A DNA stretch of 64,000 bases from Chloroflexota bacterium. GTDB taxonomy: Bacteria > Chloroflexota > UBA11872. Positions 17,453 through 26,937 of this stretch are shown one piece after another (the first letter of the stretch is position 1; every line of letters starts with the position of its first letter). The DNA is taken from NCBI GenBank assembly GCA_022824865.1, contig JAJDZD010000013.1:62001-126000 (forward strand), written 5' to 3'. The position numbers and the translations under genes are program-made. The notes beneath the pieces are model-generated. The model ran no database searches. It had not been told where the DNA came from and saw only the letters and a list, made by a program, of their open reading frames with translations.

Positions 17453-17521
17453 ACGGCTCTCTACGAGCTTCAGCGATGCTTCTGTCAGGTTTGGACTGGG
17501 CTCGGTGTGCTGACTACAGAC

Positions 17522-17947
17522 CTAGAGCACGCCCTTGGTCAGGATCAGGTTTCCGTAGAGGCGTCGCTCACCGGTGGCCACAATTGCGAAGGCTTGGCGG
17601 GCTCGCTCGTAGAAGGCAAATCGCTCCACGCGCTCGAATCCAACCACTCCGCCGTGGGCCGCCTCGGCAATACGTTGAAACTCCACCCAAATCTCGGGTT
17701 CAGCGTCGGGATCGCCGACTACGGACATTACGGCGGCCGGCTCGTCAACGTACTCGTCGAGCGGCAGGAGCGAGAGGACGGCCTCGGCGGCGCGGGTTGC
17801 CGTCACGTCGTCCAAACGCACCAAACGCTTGGCGTTGGCTTCGGCCGGGAAGTTGGCGTCCACGATAGCCAGTTCGTCCCCGTGCCCCATGGCCGCGAGG
17901 ATCCGCAGCAGATCCGGGCCCAGGAGCGGATCGATTCCCTTCAGCAT
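17522..17947 (-). CDS. fucU: RbsD/FucU family sugar mutarotase
   Basis: A 141-residue protein of the RbsD/FucU family, which interconverts anomers of L-fucose or D-ribose. The N-terminal signature MLKGIDPLLGPDLLRILAAM is followed by GHGDELAIVDANFPA, which carries the catalytic His and the substrate Asp. The C-terminal ATGERRLYGNLILTKGV contains the Tyr-Gly-Asn motif typical of FucU. I chose the ATG at 17947 because it starts the family's first helix. The gene fits the sugar-catabolism character of the region, although no fucose operon is seen. Confidence 0.85.
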   Translation of the reverse strand: MLKGIDPLLGPDLLRILAAMGHGDELAIVDANFPAEANAKRLVRLDDVTATRAAEAVLSLLPLDEYVDEPAAVMSVVGDPDAEPEIWVEFQRIAEAAHGGVVGFERVERFAFYERARQAFAIVATGERRLYGNLILTKGVL

Positions 17948-18057
17948 GGCGGTGTTCCATGTGGCGGAGCGTGGCGGCATGGTGTCACACGACGGCCTTG
18001 CGAAGGTGTGATGCGCCACGGACCACGCGTGACGGTCGCGCTACGCTGAGCCGCCCT

Positions 18058-18864
18058 GTGGAACATGAGGTGACCTTGAGGAAGCCAGCCGACTACGCCG
18101 AGATCACGGCGCGAGTTGAAGCCGCCGCCACTTTGGCAAGCCTCGAGTTGACTCGGTATCCGATTACGGAGCTTGGCTTGGATCTGTTGCGCGTCGACAT
18201 TCCAGCGCGGGAACCCGCCGTGGCCCGACTCGCGGTTTTCGCCGGCACGCACGGTGATGAGCCGGCGCCGGTAGTGACGGTGCTGGAGTTCCTGGAGCAG
18301 GGCCTGTGGAAGCGGAGCCCGACGGTTGCCTTCAGCGTCTTTCCATGTCTGAATCCAACCGGCTATGACCTTGAGACGCGCGAAAACAAAGACGGGATTG
18401 ACCTGAACCGACAGTTCGCGCGCGACGAAGTGCCCGAAGTCCGCACCCTGCGCGCCGCCGTGGGGAACGACACCTTCGACACCTTCGTCGACGCCCACGA
18501 AGACCCTGAGGAAGTAGGGTTTTACACCTACGCGTTCTTTAGCGACAGTTCCTGGCCGCGTCTGATCGTGGAAGCAGTGGCCGAGCATGGCCCGATCATC
18601 GACACGCCTGAGGCGGACGACCATCCTGTCGAAGGCGGGGTGGTGGCACATGGCGACGAAGAGACCCGGGACGAACGGTTTCGCGAATACATGGCGGACG
18701 GGGAATGGCCATTGCCCTTCTACTTCTATGATCGCGGGATCCGCGACTTCATGACGACCGAGACGCCGGGGATGATTGCTCTCGCCACCCGTGTAGCCAT
18801 GCAACACGCCGCGCGTGACCGCCTGGTGGATCTGCTGACAGCCTCAAGGAGCGCCGACACATGA
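18058..18864 (+). CDS. M14-type zinc carboxypeptidase / aspartoacylase-like hydrolase
   Basis: A protein of about 268 residues with the zinc-peptidase M14 fold of the succinylglutamate desuccinylase/aspartoacylase group. GTHGDEPAP supplies the zinc ligands His and Glu (HxxE). DGIDLNRQF matches the substrate-binding Asn-Arg motif and VDAHEDPEE supplies the third zinc ligand. It probably hydrolyses an amide bond in a small acylated amino acid or peptide. The start is uncertain: GTG at 18058, GTG at 18070 and TTG at 18076 (the last with GAGGTG upstream) are all possible. The stop overlaps the next ATG as ATGA, so the two genes are translationally coupled. Confidence 0.78.
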   Translation: MEHEVTLRKPADYAEITARVEAAATLASLELTRYPITELGLDLLRVDIPAREPAVARLAVFAGTHGDEPAPVVTVLEFLEQGLWKRSPTVAFSVFPCLNPTGYDLETRENKDGIDLNRQFARDEVPEVRTLRAAVGNDTFDTFVDAHEDPEEVGFYTYAFFSDSSWPRLIVEAVAEHGPIIDTPEADDHPVEGGVVAHGDEETRDERFREYMADGEWPLPFYFYDRGIRDFMTTETPGMIALATRVAMQHAARDRLVDLLTASRSADT

Positions 18865-19751
18865 CGGACACCAGTCTTCCGGTAATCGACGCTCACGCCC
18901 ACGTTGGCGTGCAGAAGTTGCAGGACCACATGCCGGGCTACTGGCCGGAAGGCAAGAACGGTCAGTCCGAGGCCGACATGCTGGCCTGTATGGACGCCAC
19001 CGGGGTCGACTACGCCGTGCTGCATACCTGCAACATCTGGGGCATGAAGTACGCGGCACGGATGATTCGCGAGCACGGCGATCGCTTTATAGCCGTCATT
19101 AAGGTCGAAGGTGGGGAGGCACACCTCCCGCCCCAGTTGGCGACCATTCGGCGTCATGTGGAGGACGAAGGATTCAAGGGGCTGTATTACGACCCCTGGC
19201 CGCCGTCGGACGACGCCTTCGCCAACTTCCATGCGCCACGATTCTGGCCCGTGTGGGAACTCGTCGATCAAATGAAGCTGCCGGTCTGCACGGTGTCCTA
19301 CGGCACCGATTCGCCGGACCACTTCCAGGCCCTGATCAAGCTGCTGGATGCGTGGCCAGATCTGACGATTACGGTCGTGCACGGTCTGTACGTGGGAATG
19401 AAGGCACCGGAAGGGCTTATTGACGCGCAAGGCCGGGTGACGTTCGACCAGGGCATCGTTGACCTGGTGAGGAACTACGACGTCAACCTCGAAGTCCTGG
19501 TCGGGTATCCGGGCGCCTGGTGGGGGCCGGACGACGTGGTGCTTCGCGCGCTTTACGACACGTTCGGTCCGCGCAAGCTGATCTGGGGATCCGAGTTCAC
19601 CAAGGCCAACGCGCTGACCCAGGAGCAAGCGCGCTCGCCGGAGTTTTACGGCAACCAGGTCAACTACCTGCGGGACCACTGCCCCTATATCCCCGACGAG
19701 GATCGGGCCTGGATCATGGGCGGGAACACGGCGCGAATCTACGGCGTATAG
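18861..19751 (+). CDS. Amidohydrolase family protein (amidohydrolase 2 type)
   Basis: A 296-residue TIM-barrel hydrolase of the amidohydrolase-related (PF04909-like) group. The N-terminal VIDAHAHVG gives the HxH metal motif. A central ITVVHGLYVG is at the position of a further metal-site His, and the late WGSEF segment replaces the more usual WGSDFP. Family members are decarboxylases or lactone/amide hydrolases. The start codon overlaps the stop of the M14 gene (ATGA), so the pair likely acts on the same compound, for example with the M14 enzyme first releasing a product. Substrate unknown. Confidence 0.82.
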   Translation: MTDTSLPVIDAHAHVGVQKLQDHMPGYWPEGKNGQSEADMLACMDATGVDYAVLHTCNIWGMKYAARMIREHGDRFIAVIKVEGGEAHLPPQLATIRRHVEDEGFKGLYYDPWPPSDDAFANFHAPRFWPVWELVDQMKLPVCTVSYGTDSPDHFQALIKLLDAWPDLTITVVHGLYVGMKAPEGLIDAQGRVTFDQGIVDLVRNYDVNLEVLVGYPGAWWGPDDVVLRALYDTFGPRKLIWGSEFTKANALTQEQARSPEFYGNQVNYLRDHCPYIPDEDRAWIMGGNTARIYGV

Positions 19752-19868
19752 GCCGCGACCCGCGGCGGATCGGCTATCCGGCACCTGCCTCTGTGTAGCA
19801 GGTCTTACAGTCGACATCGACACCGCGCTGCATAGAATGCTTGGACGGCGTGGCGCAATGGTGGGCTC

Positions 19869-20288
19869 ATGCAATCGTCGAAGGCTCGACGACTCATTCG
19901 ACTACTGGCTACATGTCTCTGGCTGCCGCTGGCGATCCTGGTGCTATCGGTGATTCGCTTCGGAGGCTTGCCGACCGATGGCGGCCTGGGCGGTCCACTG
20001 GCGGTTGCCGCCATGGTTGGGTCCATGGTCCTCTTCACCTGGATCGCGGCGATACCGCTGACCGTGGCGTTGGCGCTGTTACTTCGTCGCGCACGCATCG
20101 TCGCCTACGCGTGCGGAGCGGTGCTTGGCCCGATCACGGTGTTTGGCGCGTTGATCGGCGGCCTGTTCGGGCCCATCGGCATCCTGGCCTACCCGCTGGT
20201 GTTCTCCGCTCCGGCCTGGGTCGCCCTTGGCATCACCGTCCTCGTTCAACGCAACCGAACGGACGCGCAGCCGGCAGAGAGCGCCTAG
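19869..20288 (+). CDS. Small membrane protein of unknown function
   Basis: A 139-residue hydrophobic protein with a basic N-terminus (KARRLIRLLA) and three or four membrane segments separated by short loops, ending in a polar tail. No family was recognised. It lies 117 bp after the amidohydrolase gene in the same direction and converges with the amidase gene. Base composition matches its neighbours, and the alternation of helices with short charged loops supports a real gene. Confidence 0.6.
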   Translation: MQSSKARRLIRLLATCLWLPLAILVLSVIRFGGLPTDGGLGGPLAVAAMVGSMVLFTWIAAIPLTVALALLLRRARIVAYACGAVLGPITVFGALIGGLFGPIGILAYPLVFSAPAWVALGITVLVQRNRTDAQPAESA

Positions 20289-20335
20289 CGCAGTCCACTC
20301 CGTCGCTGCCTGGGCCTAGTCCGCGATCGAATCAA

Positions 20336-21721
20336 CTAGGCCGGGACGACCGGTCGTCGCTCGTGGTATGCGGTGGCCTGTTGAAAGGCGTGGCCGATTT
20401 GGAGGACGGTGGCGTCGTCGTGCATGCGGCCGACGATTTGCAGGCCTACGGGTAGGCCGTCCGCAAAGCCCATCGGGATGACTAGCGCCGGATGATGCGA
20501 CGAGTTGAACAACGAGGCGTGCAGGGTGTCGTTGGCGCGGGCGTCGAAGCGTTGGATGGGTTCGGCCGGATACGGATAAGCCGGGCTGAGCAGGAAATCG
20601 CGGGACTCCAGGGCAATCGAGACCGCGGTCTCGATGTCGGCGCGGGCTTCCAATCCCCGCAGGTAGTCGAAAGCCGACGCGTCGGCACCGACGTTCAGGC
20701 GTTGATGGATGGACTCGTCAATGGAACTGAAATCGCCGTCGAACATCGCGTGGATGCTGACGTATCCCTCGGAGCGGGAAACGACCTGGGCGGCCTTTGG
20801 GTCAAGGTCTGTAGGCAGCGACCAGGTGTCGATCGCGACGCTGTGATCGCGAATGACCTGAACCGCATCAGCGAATAGCTCGCGGATTCGCGGCTCCGCG
20901 TCGTCCGCGAAGTCCCGGACGATTCCAGCTCGATAGCCACCGATCGGGTCGTCGAGTGTGGCGGCGAAGCTGCCGGCTGGCTGTGTGACTGCGTCCGGGT
21001 CGTTCGGGTCCGGTCCGGCCATGACCTCCAGCATCAGCGCGCAGTCGGCGGCCGAACGCGTCATCGGACCGATGTGGTCGAAGTTGCGAACGAGGGGTCT
21101 GGCGCCCGTGCGGCCGACCAGACCGTGCGTTGGTTTCAGTCCGCTGATGCCGGTCATGTGCGCGGGAATCCGCACCGAACCGCCGGTGTCGGTACCCAGC
21201 GCCCCGAGAGCCATGCCCGTGGCAATGGCGGCGCCGGAACCGCCCGACGATCCACCGGGATGCCGGGTCAGATCCCAGGGATTGCGCGTCGGCCCGAAGT
21301 GCGGGTTATCGGTGGTGATGCCGCGGGCGAGCTCGTGGGTGTTGGTCTTGCCCAGGATCACCGCGCCGGCGTTCCGCAACTGCCGCACCACGTGGGCATC
21401 GGCATCGGGACGATGGTCGCGATACCTGATCGATCCATAAGTCGTCACCACGCCTTCGGTGTCGATGACGTCCTTAATGGCGATGGGGATTCCGTCCAAC
21501 GGGCCAAGCTGCCGGTCGGCGGCGATGCGAGAGTCAGCCGCTCGCGCATCAGCTCGCGCGGAATCGGCCATGACCAACGTGTAGGCGTTGAGCGTCGGGT
21601 TGAGCCGCTCGATGCGGTCCAGCACGGCCTCGGTCAGGTCCAGCGACGACAGTTTGCCGCTGGCGAGCGCCGCCGCAGCCTCGCCGATTCCGAGATAGCC
21701 CAGATCCTGCCTGTCGGCCAT
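20336..21721 (-). CDS. Amidase (amidase signature family)
   Basis: A 461-residue amidase-signature enzyme, related to GatA and allophanate or other amide hydrolases. The catalytic Lys is K83 in GIPIAIKDVID. The Gly/Ser loop HPGGSSGGSGAA at about 154-165 holds the cis-Ser, and DTGGSVR at 178-184 holds the nucleophile Ser182. A GatA role is unlikely because gatB and gatC are absent nearby and metabolic genes surround it. It would hydrolyse an organic amide to acid and ammonia in the cytoplasm. Confidence 0.9.
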   Translation of the reverse strand: MADRQDLGYLGIGEAAAALASGKLSSLDLTEAVLDRIERLNPTLNAYTLVMADSARADARAADSRIAADRQLGPLDGIPIAIKDVIDTEGVVTTYGSIRYRDHRPDADAHVVRQLRNAGAVILGKTNTHELARGITTDNPHFGPTRNPWDLTRHPGGSSGGSGAAIATGMALGALGTDTGGSVRIPAHMTGISGLKPTHGLVGRTGARPLVRNFDHIGPMTRSAADCALMLEVMAGPDPNDPDAVTQPAGSFAATLDDPIGGYRAGIVRDFADDAEPRIRELFADAVQVIRDHSVAIDTWSLPTDLDPKAAQVVSRSEGYVSIHAMFDGDFSSIDESIHQRLNVGADASAFDYLRGLEARADIETAVSIALESRDFLLSPAYPYPAEPIQRFDARANDTLHASLFNSSHHPALVIPMGFADGLPVGLQIVGRMHDDATVLQIGHAFQQATAYHERRPVVPA

Positions 21722-21843
21722 TGGCGTCGCGCTCCATGCGTCCGGTGAACCGCGGCCTACGGTATCAGCCGTGGGCGGCCGTTGTTCCGTCCGCTCTGCG
21801 AGTGCCAGAATCGGCCGCCCGATGCCTGCGGATCCGAAACCCC

Positions 21844-22641
21844 ATGTCTAATCCTCATGCCGACGAACTGCTTGAGCGTGGCGTCACGCTGATCGAAGGC
21901 GTGATTCCTTCAGACGAGGTGCCCGGAATTCGTGATCGCGTCCGGGCCGACATTCTGGCCAACAGCGACATCGACATCCCGGCGCTGGGTAAGACCTCCA
22001 ACCTCCTGCGGATCAACCAGGACCTGGCCCCCTACCTGGCAGAGCCGCGGCTGACGGCCGTGCTGGACGCCACGCTTGGCCCGGGCTTTCGACTGTCGTT
22101 TTTTACGGGATTCGTGACCGGGCCGGGGCGCACGCGTGACGTCTGGCACGCCGACTGGCCATACAACCAGGAGCACAACACGCGGATCCCAGCACCGTAT
22201 CCGGACGTCCCGCTGCACTTCACCACCTTCTGGATGCTGACGGACTTCAAGGTCGAGAATGGGGCCACGATCATCGTTCCCGGCAGTCACAAGCTGAGCG
22301 ACCACCCACGCGACGGTGGTCCTTATGGCGACGCGATGACGCCGCGGGGCGACGAAGAGCGGCTGATCGGTTCGGCCGGGTCGGTAGGCATCGTGGACAG
22401 CCGCATCTGGCACGCCGTGTCGCCAAATCTCACGGACCAGGACCGGGTGGCCGTCGTGATCCGCTACGCCGCCTGGTGGCTAAACCTCAATCCAACGCGC
22501 ACGAGTTCACAGGAATACGATTCGGCGTATCACAAGTCGCGGATCGATGACTTGCCGGAGGACGTGTACCTGGGCCTCCCCGCCGAGGTACAACCGCAGG
22601 TTCGCCACCTGCTGCCGCCGGGAGCGGCGGCGCTGGCGTAA
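21844..22641 (+). CDS. Phytanoyl-CoA dioxygenase family protein
   Basis: A 265-residue Fe(II)/2-oxoglutarate-dependent dioxygenase of the PhyH family. The facial triad is visible: His102 and Asp104 in VWHADWPYNQEHN and His190 in SRIWHAVSPN. Arg207 in VVIRYAAWW is placed to bind 2-oxoglutarate. Another family feature is IIVPGSHKLSDHP. I chose the ATG at 21844, since the frame upstream overlaps the divergent amidase gene. The substrate is unknown; bacterial members hydroxylate many small molecules besides phytanoyl-CoA. Confidence 0.88.
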   Translation: MSNPHADELLERGVTLIEGVIPSDEVPGIRDRVRADILANSDIDIPALGKTSNLLRINQDLAPYLAEPRLTAVLDATLGPGFRLSFFTGFVTGPGRTRDVWHADWPYNQEHNTRIPAPYPDVPLHFTTFWMLTDFKVENGATIIVPGSHKLSDHPRDGGPYGDAMTPRGDEERLIGSAGSVGIVDSRIWHAVSPNLTDQDRVAVVIRYAAWWLNLNPTRTSSQEYDSAYHKSRIDDLPEDVYLGLPAEVQPQVRHLLPPGAAALA

Positions 22642-22669
22642 GTCGCTCGACGCCGCCGAGGGGTCTCGC

Positions 22670-23047
22670 CTAGCCAACGGTGCCGTCGTCGCGTCGGTGC
22701 AGCATGACGGGGTTGCCGTCCAGATCGCCTACGATCGCTATTGTGCAGGTGCCGCTTTCAAACGGCTCCACGGCGACGCTGCCGCCGGCTTCGCGAACTC
22801 TCTCGGCCATTGCGGCGACATCCTCACAGGCAAACGCCGTGGACGGGCGCATGCCGGAGTCGGGCGCAGCGATAGGGGCATCGTCCTCCACGTGCAGCGC
22901 GACTGTCGTGTCCCCCGCCTGCAGTTCGCCCCACATGCCGCCCACGCTGAAGGTTGGCGTGAGGCCCAGCACATCGCGGTAGAACGCCGTGGCCTTTTCG
23001 AGGTCGGAAACCGGGAAGTACACGTAGTCAACGCCCAGAACTTTCAT
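22670..23047 (-). CDS. VOC family (glyoxalase/bleomycin-resistance) protein 1
   Basis: A 125-residue single-module pair of the vicinal-oxygen-chelate fold. The opening VDYVYFPVSDLEKATAFYRD is the classic first beta-alpha unit, and the second unit starts near STAFACEDVAAMAERVREAG and ends in VGDLDGNPVMLHRR. Such proteins act as glyoxalases, dioxygenases or epimerases, or bind drugs. The gene converges with the dioxygenase upstream, and the second VOC gene is divergent from it. Substrate unknown. Confidence 0.85.
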   Translation of the reverse strand: MKVLGVDYVYFPVSDLEKATAFYRDVLGLTPTFSVGGMWGELQAGDTTVALHVEDDAPIAAPDSGMRPSTAFACEDVAAMAERVREAGGSVAVEPFESGTCTIAIVGDLDGNPVMLHRRDDGTVG

Positions 23048-23196
23048 CGCATCCCCCTTGGGTTCCGCTGGAACACGCGCGATCGGACTCGCAGCTTATG
23101 CCGCCGAACACCTCGGCACTCAGGAAGGTTTGCGACGGTGCCCTGCGGGCACGGCGTTCATCCTTGCAAATCGCAGACTCGACAGGGAGCAGGCAG

Positions 23197-23562
23197 ATGG
23201 CGAACCCCGTGGTGCACTGGGAAGTCAACGGTAAGGACGGCCCGGCGCTGCACAAGTTCTTCGGCGACCTCTTCGACTGGCAGGTCCTCACCGATAACCC
23301 AATGGGCTATGGCGTTGTCGGCGCAGACCCCGAGTGCGACAACAGCATCGGCGGCGGCATCGGCCAGACGTTCGACGGCTCGTCCGGCTTCGTCACTTTC
23401 TACGTAGAGGTTGTCGACGTCACGGCAACCCTGGAAAAGGCGGCCGGCCTGGGCCGCAAGATCCTGATGCCCGAGACCGACGTCATGGAAAGCGTGACAA
23501 TCGGCCACGTTGCCGATCCGAAAGGGCACATCATCGGCTTGCTGAAGAAGGAGTCGATGTAG
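23197..23562 (+). CDS. VOC family protein 2
   Basis: A 121-residue VOC protein of the group beginning MANPVVHWEVNGKDGPALHK. FFGDLFDWQV marks the first module and VTATLEKAAGLGRKILMPET the second. The ATG at 23197 has GGAG eight bases upstream. It ends with the common segment ADPKGHIIGLLK. It is not closely similar to the neighbouring VOC protein, so the two are not a recent duplication. Function unknown. Confidence 0.82.
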   Translation: MANPVVHWEVNGKDGPALHKFFGDLFDWQVLTDNPMGYGVVGADPECDNSIGGGIGQTFDGSSGFVTFYVEVVDVTATLEKAAGLGRKILMPETDVMESVTIGHVADPKGHIIGLLKKESM

Positions 23563-23658
23563 GGGGTCTCGACGCCCTCCCGGCTTGCCTGCGAATGCGT
23601 CCGCGGCAGGGCCGTTGACGGCTAAACTGGCGTTCCGGCCGCAGGCTTGGAGGGGACC

Positions 23659-24636
23659 ATGGTTCGCGCAGCGTTCATAGGCGCAGGCCGCAGGGCCACC
23701 AGCGCGCACTATCCGGCGATCGACCGGGCCCATCGACGCGTCGAGCTGGCGGCGATGTGTGAGCTGGACGAGGATCGGCTCGCAACCACCGCCGACCAGT
23801 ACGACGTCGAAGGCCGCTATAGCGATTTCCGGGAGATGCTGGAGCGGGAGACCCCCGAGGTTGTCTATGCAGTCACGAGGCCTCCCGACATTGCCGACAT
23901 CGCGGTGGAAGTGCTGGCCTCCGGCGCGCATCTCTTCGTCGAGAAGCCGCCCGGTGTCGGATCGGCGGATGCCGAGAAGATCGCTGCGGCGGCGGAGGCC
24001 AACAACCGCATCGTCTGCGTGGGTCTGCAGCGCCGTTGGACGCCGATGCTCCGCGCGGCGCGGGCGCGGGTCGAAGTCAACGGCCCTGTCATGTTGGCCA
24101 GCGCCGGCATGAGCAAGAACCTGATCGCAGACGACCAAGGCGGCCGTGTTCTCAACCGGCTCTACGAGCAGGACATTCACATGGTGGACTGGCTGCGCTG
24201 GCTCTGCGGCGGAACCTGGGACCAGGTGCTGACCCGCGGCGATGACACCTACACAGGCTGGATGAACACCTACAACTCCATCATCCACTTCACCAATGGG
24301 GCCGTGGCGGTGCACTCGGTGACCGGCCACGCGGGGGCTCGCCACTACCGGATCGAGATGCACGGCAACGGCGTCAGCGCCTATCTGTTGCCGCCCATCC
24401 ACGGGCAGATCTACGCCGACGACCGACCGGAGCCGGAGATCATCGAAGGCCAGCCGATTCCTGGTCACCCCGGCGGAAATTTAGATGACGGAGTTGATGC
24501 GCTGCACGCCGATTTCCTGAACGCCATCGCGGAAGGCCGGCAACCGCTTACGAACATCCATGACGTGATTCACTCGGTGCGGCTTCTGGAGGAGATCGGG
24601 CAGCTCGATCCGACCGGCCAGCCGCTGAAGACCTAG
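23659..24636 (+). CDS. Gfo/Idh/MocA family oxidoreductase
   Basis: A 325-residue NAD(P)-dependent sugar dehydrogenase. The Rossmann loop AAFIGAGRRATSAHYP is at the N-terminus and the family Lys motif reads FVEKPPG. Unlike most members, the first domain contains AMCELDEDRL, with Glu and Asp positions favouring NAD. The ATG at 23659 has GGAGGGG upstream. It is followed nine bases later by a GH4 family gene; both families use NAD-dependent oxidation of sugar hydroxyls, so the two probably share a pathway for an unusual glycoside or sugar derivative. Confidence 0.87.
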   Translation: MVRAAFIGAGRRATSAHYPAIDRAHRRVELAAMCELDEDRLATTADQYDVEGRYSDFREMLERETPEVVYAVTRPPDIADIAVEVLASGAHLFVEKPPGVGSADAEKIAAAAEANNRIVCVGLQRRWTPMLRAARARVEVNGPVMLASAGMSKNLIADDQGGRVLNRLYEQDIHMVDWLRWLCGGTWDQVLTRGDDTYTGWMNTYNSIIHFTNGAVAVHSVTGHAGARHYRIEMHGNGVSAYLLPPIHGQIYADDRPEPEIIEGQPIPGHPGGNLDDGVDALHADFLNAIAEGRQPLTNIHDVIHSVRLLEEIGQLDPTGQPLKT

Positions 24637-24645
24637 GTTCGCGCC

Positions 24646-26124
24646 GTGGCCCTGAAGATCGCGGTGATCGGCGCCGGCAGCGTGGGCTTCACGCGCCGGC
24701 TCATGCGGGACATCCTGTCGGTTCCGGAGTTGCAGGACACGCACTTTGCGCTAACCGACATCTCGCAACCCAACCTGGATCTGGTCACGCAGCTCTGCCA
24801 GAAGGACATCCGCACCAACAAGCTGCAGGCCCGAGTTTCGGCCACTACCGACCGCCGACAGGCCTTTCGCGATGCCGATTTCGTGATCTGCTGCGTGCGC
24901 GTGGGCGGATTAGACGCGTTCAAACTGGACGTAGAGATTCCGCTGAAGTACGGCGTGGACCAGTGCGTGGGCGACACGATCTGCGCCGGCGGGATCATGT
25001 ATGCCCAGCGCACCATTCCTCAGTTGCTGGCCTTCGGCGAAGACATCCTCGACGTGGCCAAGCCGGATGCATTGCTGCTGAATTACGCCAACCCCATGGC
25101 CATGAACTGCTGGGCGCTGCTGGACCACGGCGTTAACGTGGTGGGGCTGTGCCACGGCATCGAGCACGGCTGGACCCAGATTGCCGAGGTGCTGGGCGCG
25201 GACCGACGCGAGGACGTTGACATCATCTGCGCCGGCATCAACCACCAGACCTGGTACACGCGCATCGAGCACCAGGGCCGCGAGATCGGCAGCGAGGAGT
25301 TGCTGGCGGCCTTCGAGGCGCATCCTAGATTCTCCAATACAGAGAAAGTGCGTATCGACGTGCTGCGGCGGTTCGGCTACTACTCAACCGAGTCGAACGG
25401 CCACCTGTCCGAGTACCTGCCGTGGTACCGGAAGCGTCCGGAGGAGATCGAACGCTGGATCGACCTTGCCAGTTGGGGAAACGGCGAGACCGGCGGGTAT
25501 TTGAGGGTCAGTACCGAGAAGCGCAACTGGTTTGAGACGGACTTTCCCGAGTGGATGGCTGCCGACGATCCGCCGATCAGCACCGAGGACCGGTCCGACG
25601 AGCGCGGCAGCCGAATCATCGAGGCCCTGGAAACCGGCCGGCCCTACCGCGGGTTCTTCAACGTCCGCAACGACGGCGCGATCAGCAATCTGGCCGACGA
25701 CGCAATTGTGGAAGTGCCCGGGTACGTAGATGCGCTGGGTATTCACATCCCGAGAGTGGGCGATCTACCGCTGGCCTGCGCGGCCACGTGTACCGCCTCG
25801 ATCGACGTGCAACGCATGGGTGCCCGCGCTGCCGCGGCCGGCGACTCCACGCTGCTGAAACAGGCCATGCTGCACGACCCGCTGGTGGGAGCCGTGTGCG
25901 ACCCGCCGGAGGTCTGGCGCATGGCGGACGAGATGCTGGTGGCGCAGGCCGAGTGGCTTCCGCAGTACGCGGACGAGATCCCCAAGGCAGTCGAGCGGCT
26001 GCAAGCACCGTCCGACGTGAAGACTCGGGACTGGCAAGGCGCCGCCCGAAAGCAGGTGCGCTCACTCGAGGAGATCCGGGAGGCCGACGAGAGACCTCCG
26101 ATGCCGGTGAGCCAGCGGCGCTGA
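24646..26124 (+). CDS. Glycoside hydrolase family 4 (alpha-galactosidase/glucuronidase type)
   Basis: A 492-residue GH4 enzyme, which cleaves glycosides by an NAD-dependent, metal-assisted oxidation-elimination mechanism. The NAD loop is IAVIGAGSVGFT. NYANPMAMNCWAL and the Cys-His segment VVGLCHGIEHGW supply the metal-binding Cys and His, and CAGINHQTWY holds the conserved Asn-His. The absence of phospho-sugar markers that I recognise suggests an unphosphorylated substrate, as in MelA or the alpha-glucuronidases, but this is a guess. The start is GTG nine bases after the dehydrogenase gene. Confidence 0.87.
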   Translation: MALKIAVIGAGSVGFTRRLMRDILSVPELQDTHFALTDISQPNLDLVTQLCQKDIRTNKLQARVSATTDRRQAFRDADFVICCVRVGGLDAFKLDVEIPLKYGVDQCVGDTICAGGIMYAQRTIPQLLAFGEDILDVAKPDALLLNYANPMAMNCWALLDHGVNVVGLCHGIEHGWTQIAEVLGADRREDVDIICAGINHQTWYTRIEHQGREIGSEELLAAFEAHPRFSNTEKVRIDVLRRFGYYSTESNGHLSEYLPWYRKRPEEIERWIDLASWGNGETGGYLRVSTEKRNWFETDFPEWMAADDPPISTEDRSDERGSRIIEALETGRPYRGFFNVRNDGAISNLADDAIVEVPGYVDALGIHIPRVGDLPLACAATCTASIDVQRMGARAAAAGDSTLLKQAMLHDPLVGAVCDPPEVWRMADEMLVAQAEWLPQYADEIPKAVERLQAPSDVKTRDWQGAARKQVRSLEEIREADERPPMPVSQRR

Positions 26125-26251
26125 TCAGAGACCCCGGTGCGTCGGGGTGAGGTAGGATTTCGGCAGTGACTGGGCGGCACTCCGAGAGAGACTGCTTGCC
26201 CATGCCCATAACCTCCGCGCGAGCTATCCGCACAGAGATCCCCGGCGCGCC

Positions 26252-26575
26252 ATGAGCGCGGACCTAGCCACGATGCTGGTGGCGACTGTGACCGTTGGCG
26301 TGAACCTGGCCGGCCCTACCCTGGCTCTTTGGCGTGGCGTGCGTACCGATATCCGCGCCATGGAAGCGGGGCTGCGCGCCGACATCCGCGCGGTTGAAGC
26401 TAGCCTTCGTGCTGAAGACGCCGAACTTCGAGCTGATATCCGTGCTGTGCGAGCGGCTATTGACGCCGGCCGGCTGGCGCACGAGGCACTGCATGCGGCT
26501 GAGCGGCAGACTAGGGCAGACGAATGGCGCGAACTGTTGGCGACAATTGCAGGCAACCGGGAGGGCGCGCCATGA
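26252..26575 (+). CDS. Membrane-anchored coiled-coil protein, array unit 1
   Basis: A 107-residue protein of unknown function. Residues 5-28 form one membrane helix (ATMLVATVTVGVNLAGPTLAL), followed by WR. The rest is a charged coiled-coil built from short repeats such as RADIRAVEASLRAE and ending in EALHAAERQTRADEWRELL. It is the first of four adjacent related genes, and its TGA overlaps the next ATG (ATGA at 26572-26575). The amino acid pattern suggests a membrane-tethered oligomer. Confidence 0.7.
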   Translation: MSADLATMLVATVTVGVNLAGPTLALWRGVRTDIRAMEAGLRADIRAVEASLRAEDAELRADIRAVRAAIDAGRLAHEALHAAERQTRADEWRELLATIAGNREGAP

Positions 26576-26937
26576 GCGCCGAACTCGTTGCAATCCTCGC
26601 GACCGTCGTGACGGTCGGCGTCGGACTGGCCGGACTCATCGTGGCTCTCTGGCGCGACTTACGCGCCGAGGACGCCGAGCTTAGAGCCGATATACGCGCA
26701 GTACGCGCGGCTATTGACGCTGAACGGGTGTCACACGAGGGGCTACATGCCGCGGAGCGGCAGGCCAGGGCCGAGGAACGGCGCGAACTGCTGGCGGCCA
26801 TCGATGCCGACCGTGCGGCACATGAGGCATTGCATGCGGCACATGAGTCATTGCATGCGGCGGAGCGGCAGGCCAGGGCCGACGAAAAGCGCGAATTGCT
26901 GGCAGCCATTGCCGCCATCCGAGAGGGTGCGTCATGA
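26572..26937 (+). CDS. Membrane-anchored coiled-coil protein, array unit 2
   Basis: A 121-residue paralogue of unit 1. The membrane helix (VAILATVVTVGVGLAGLIVAL) is followed by a coiled-coil. Compared with unit 1 it has a shorter first coil but an internal duplication of the block around HAAERQARAEERRELLAAI, which appears twice, separated by a second short repeat of HEALHAAHESLHAAE. The ATG overlaps the stop of unit 1, and its own TGA overlaps the ATG of unit 3. Confidence 0.7.
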   Translation: MSAELVAILATVVTVGVGLAGLIVALWRDLRAEDAELRADIRAVRAAIDAERVSHEGLHAAERQARAEERRELLAAIDADRAAHEALHAAHESLHAAERQARADEKRELLAAIAAIREGAS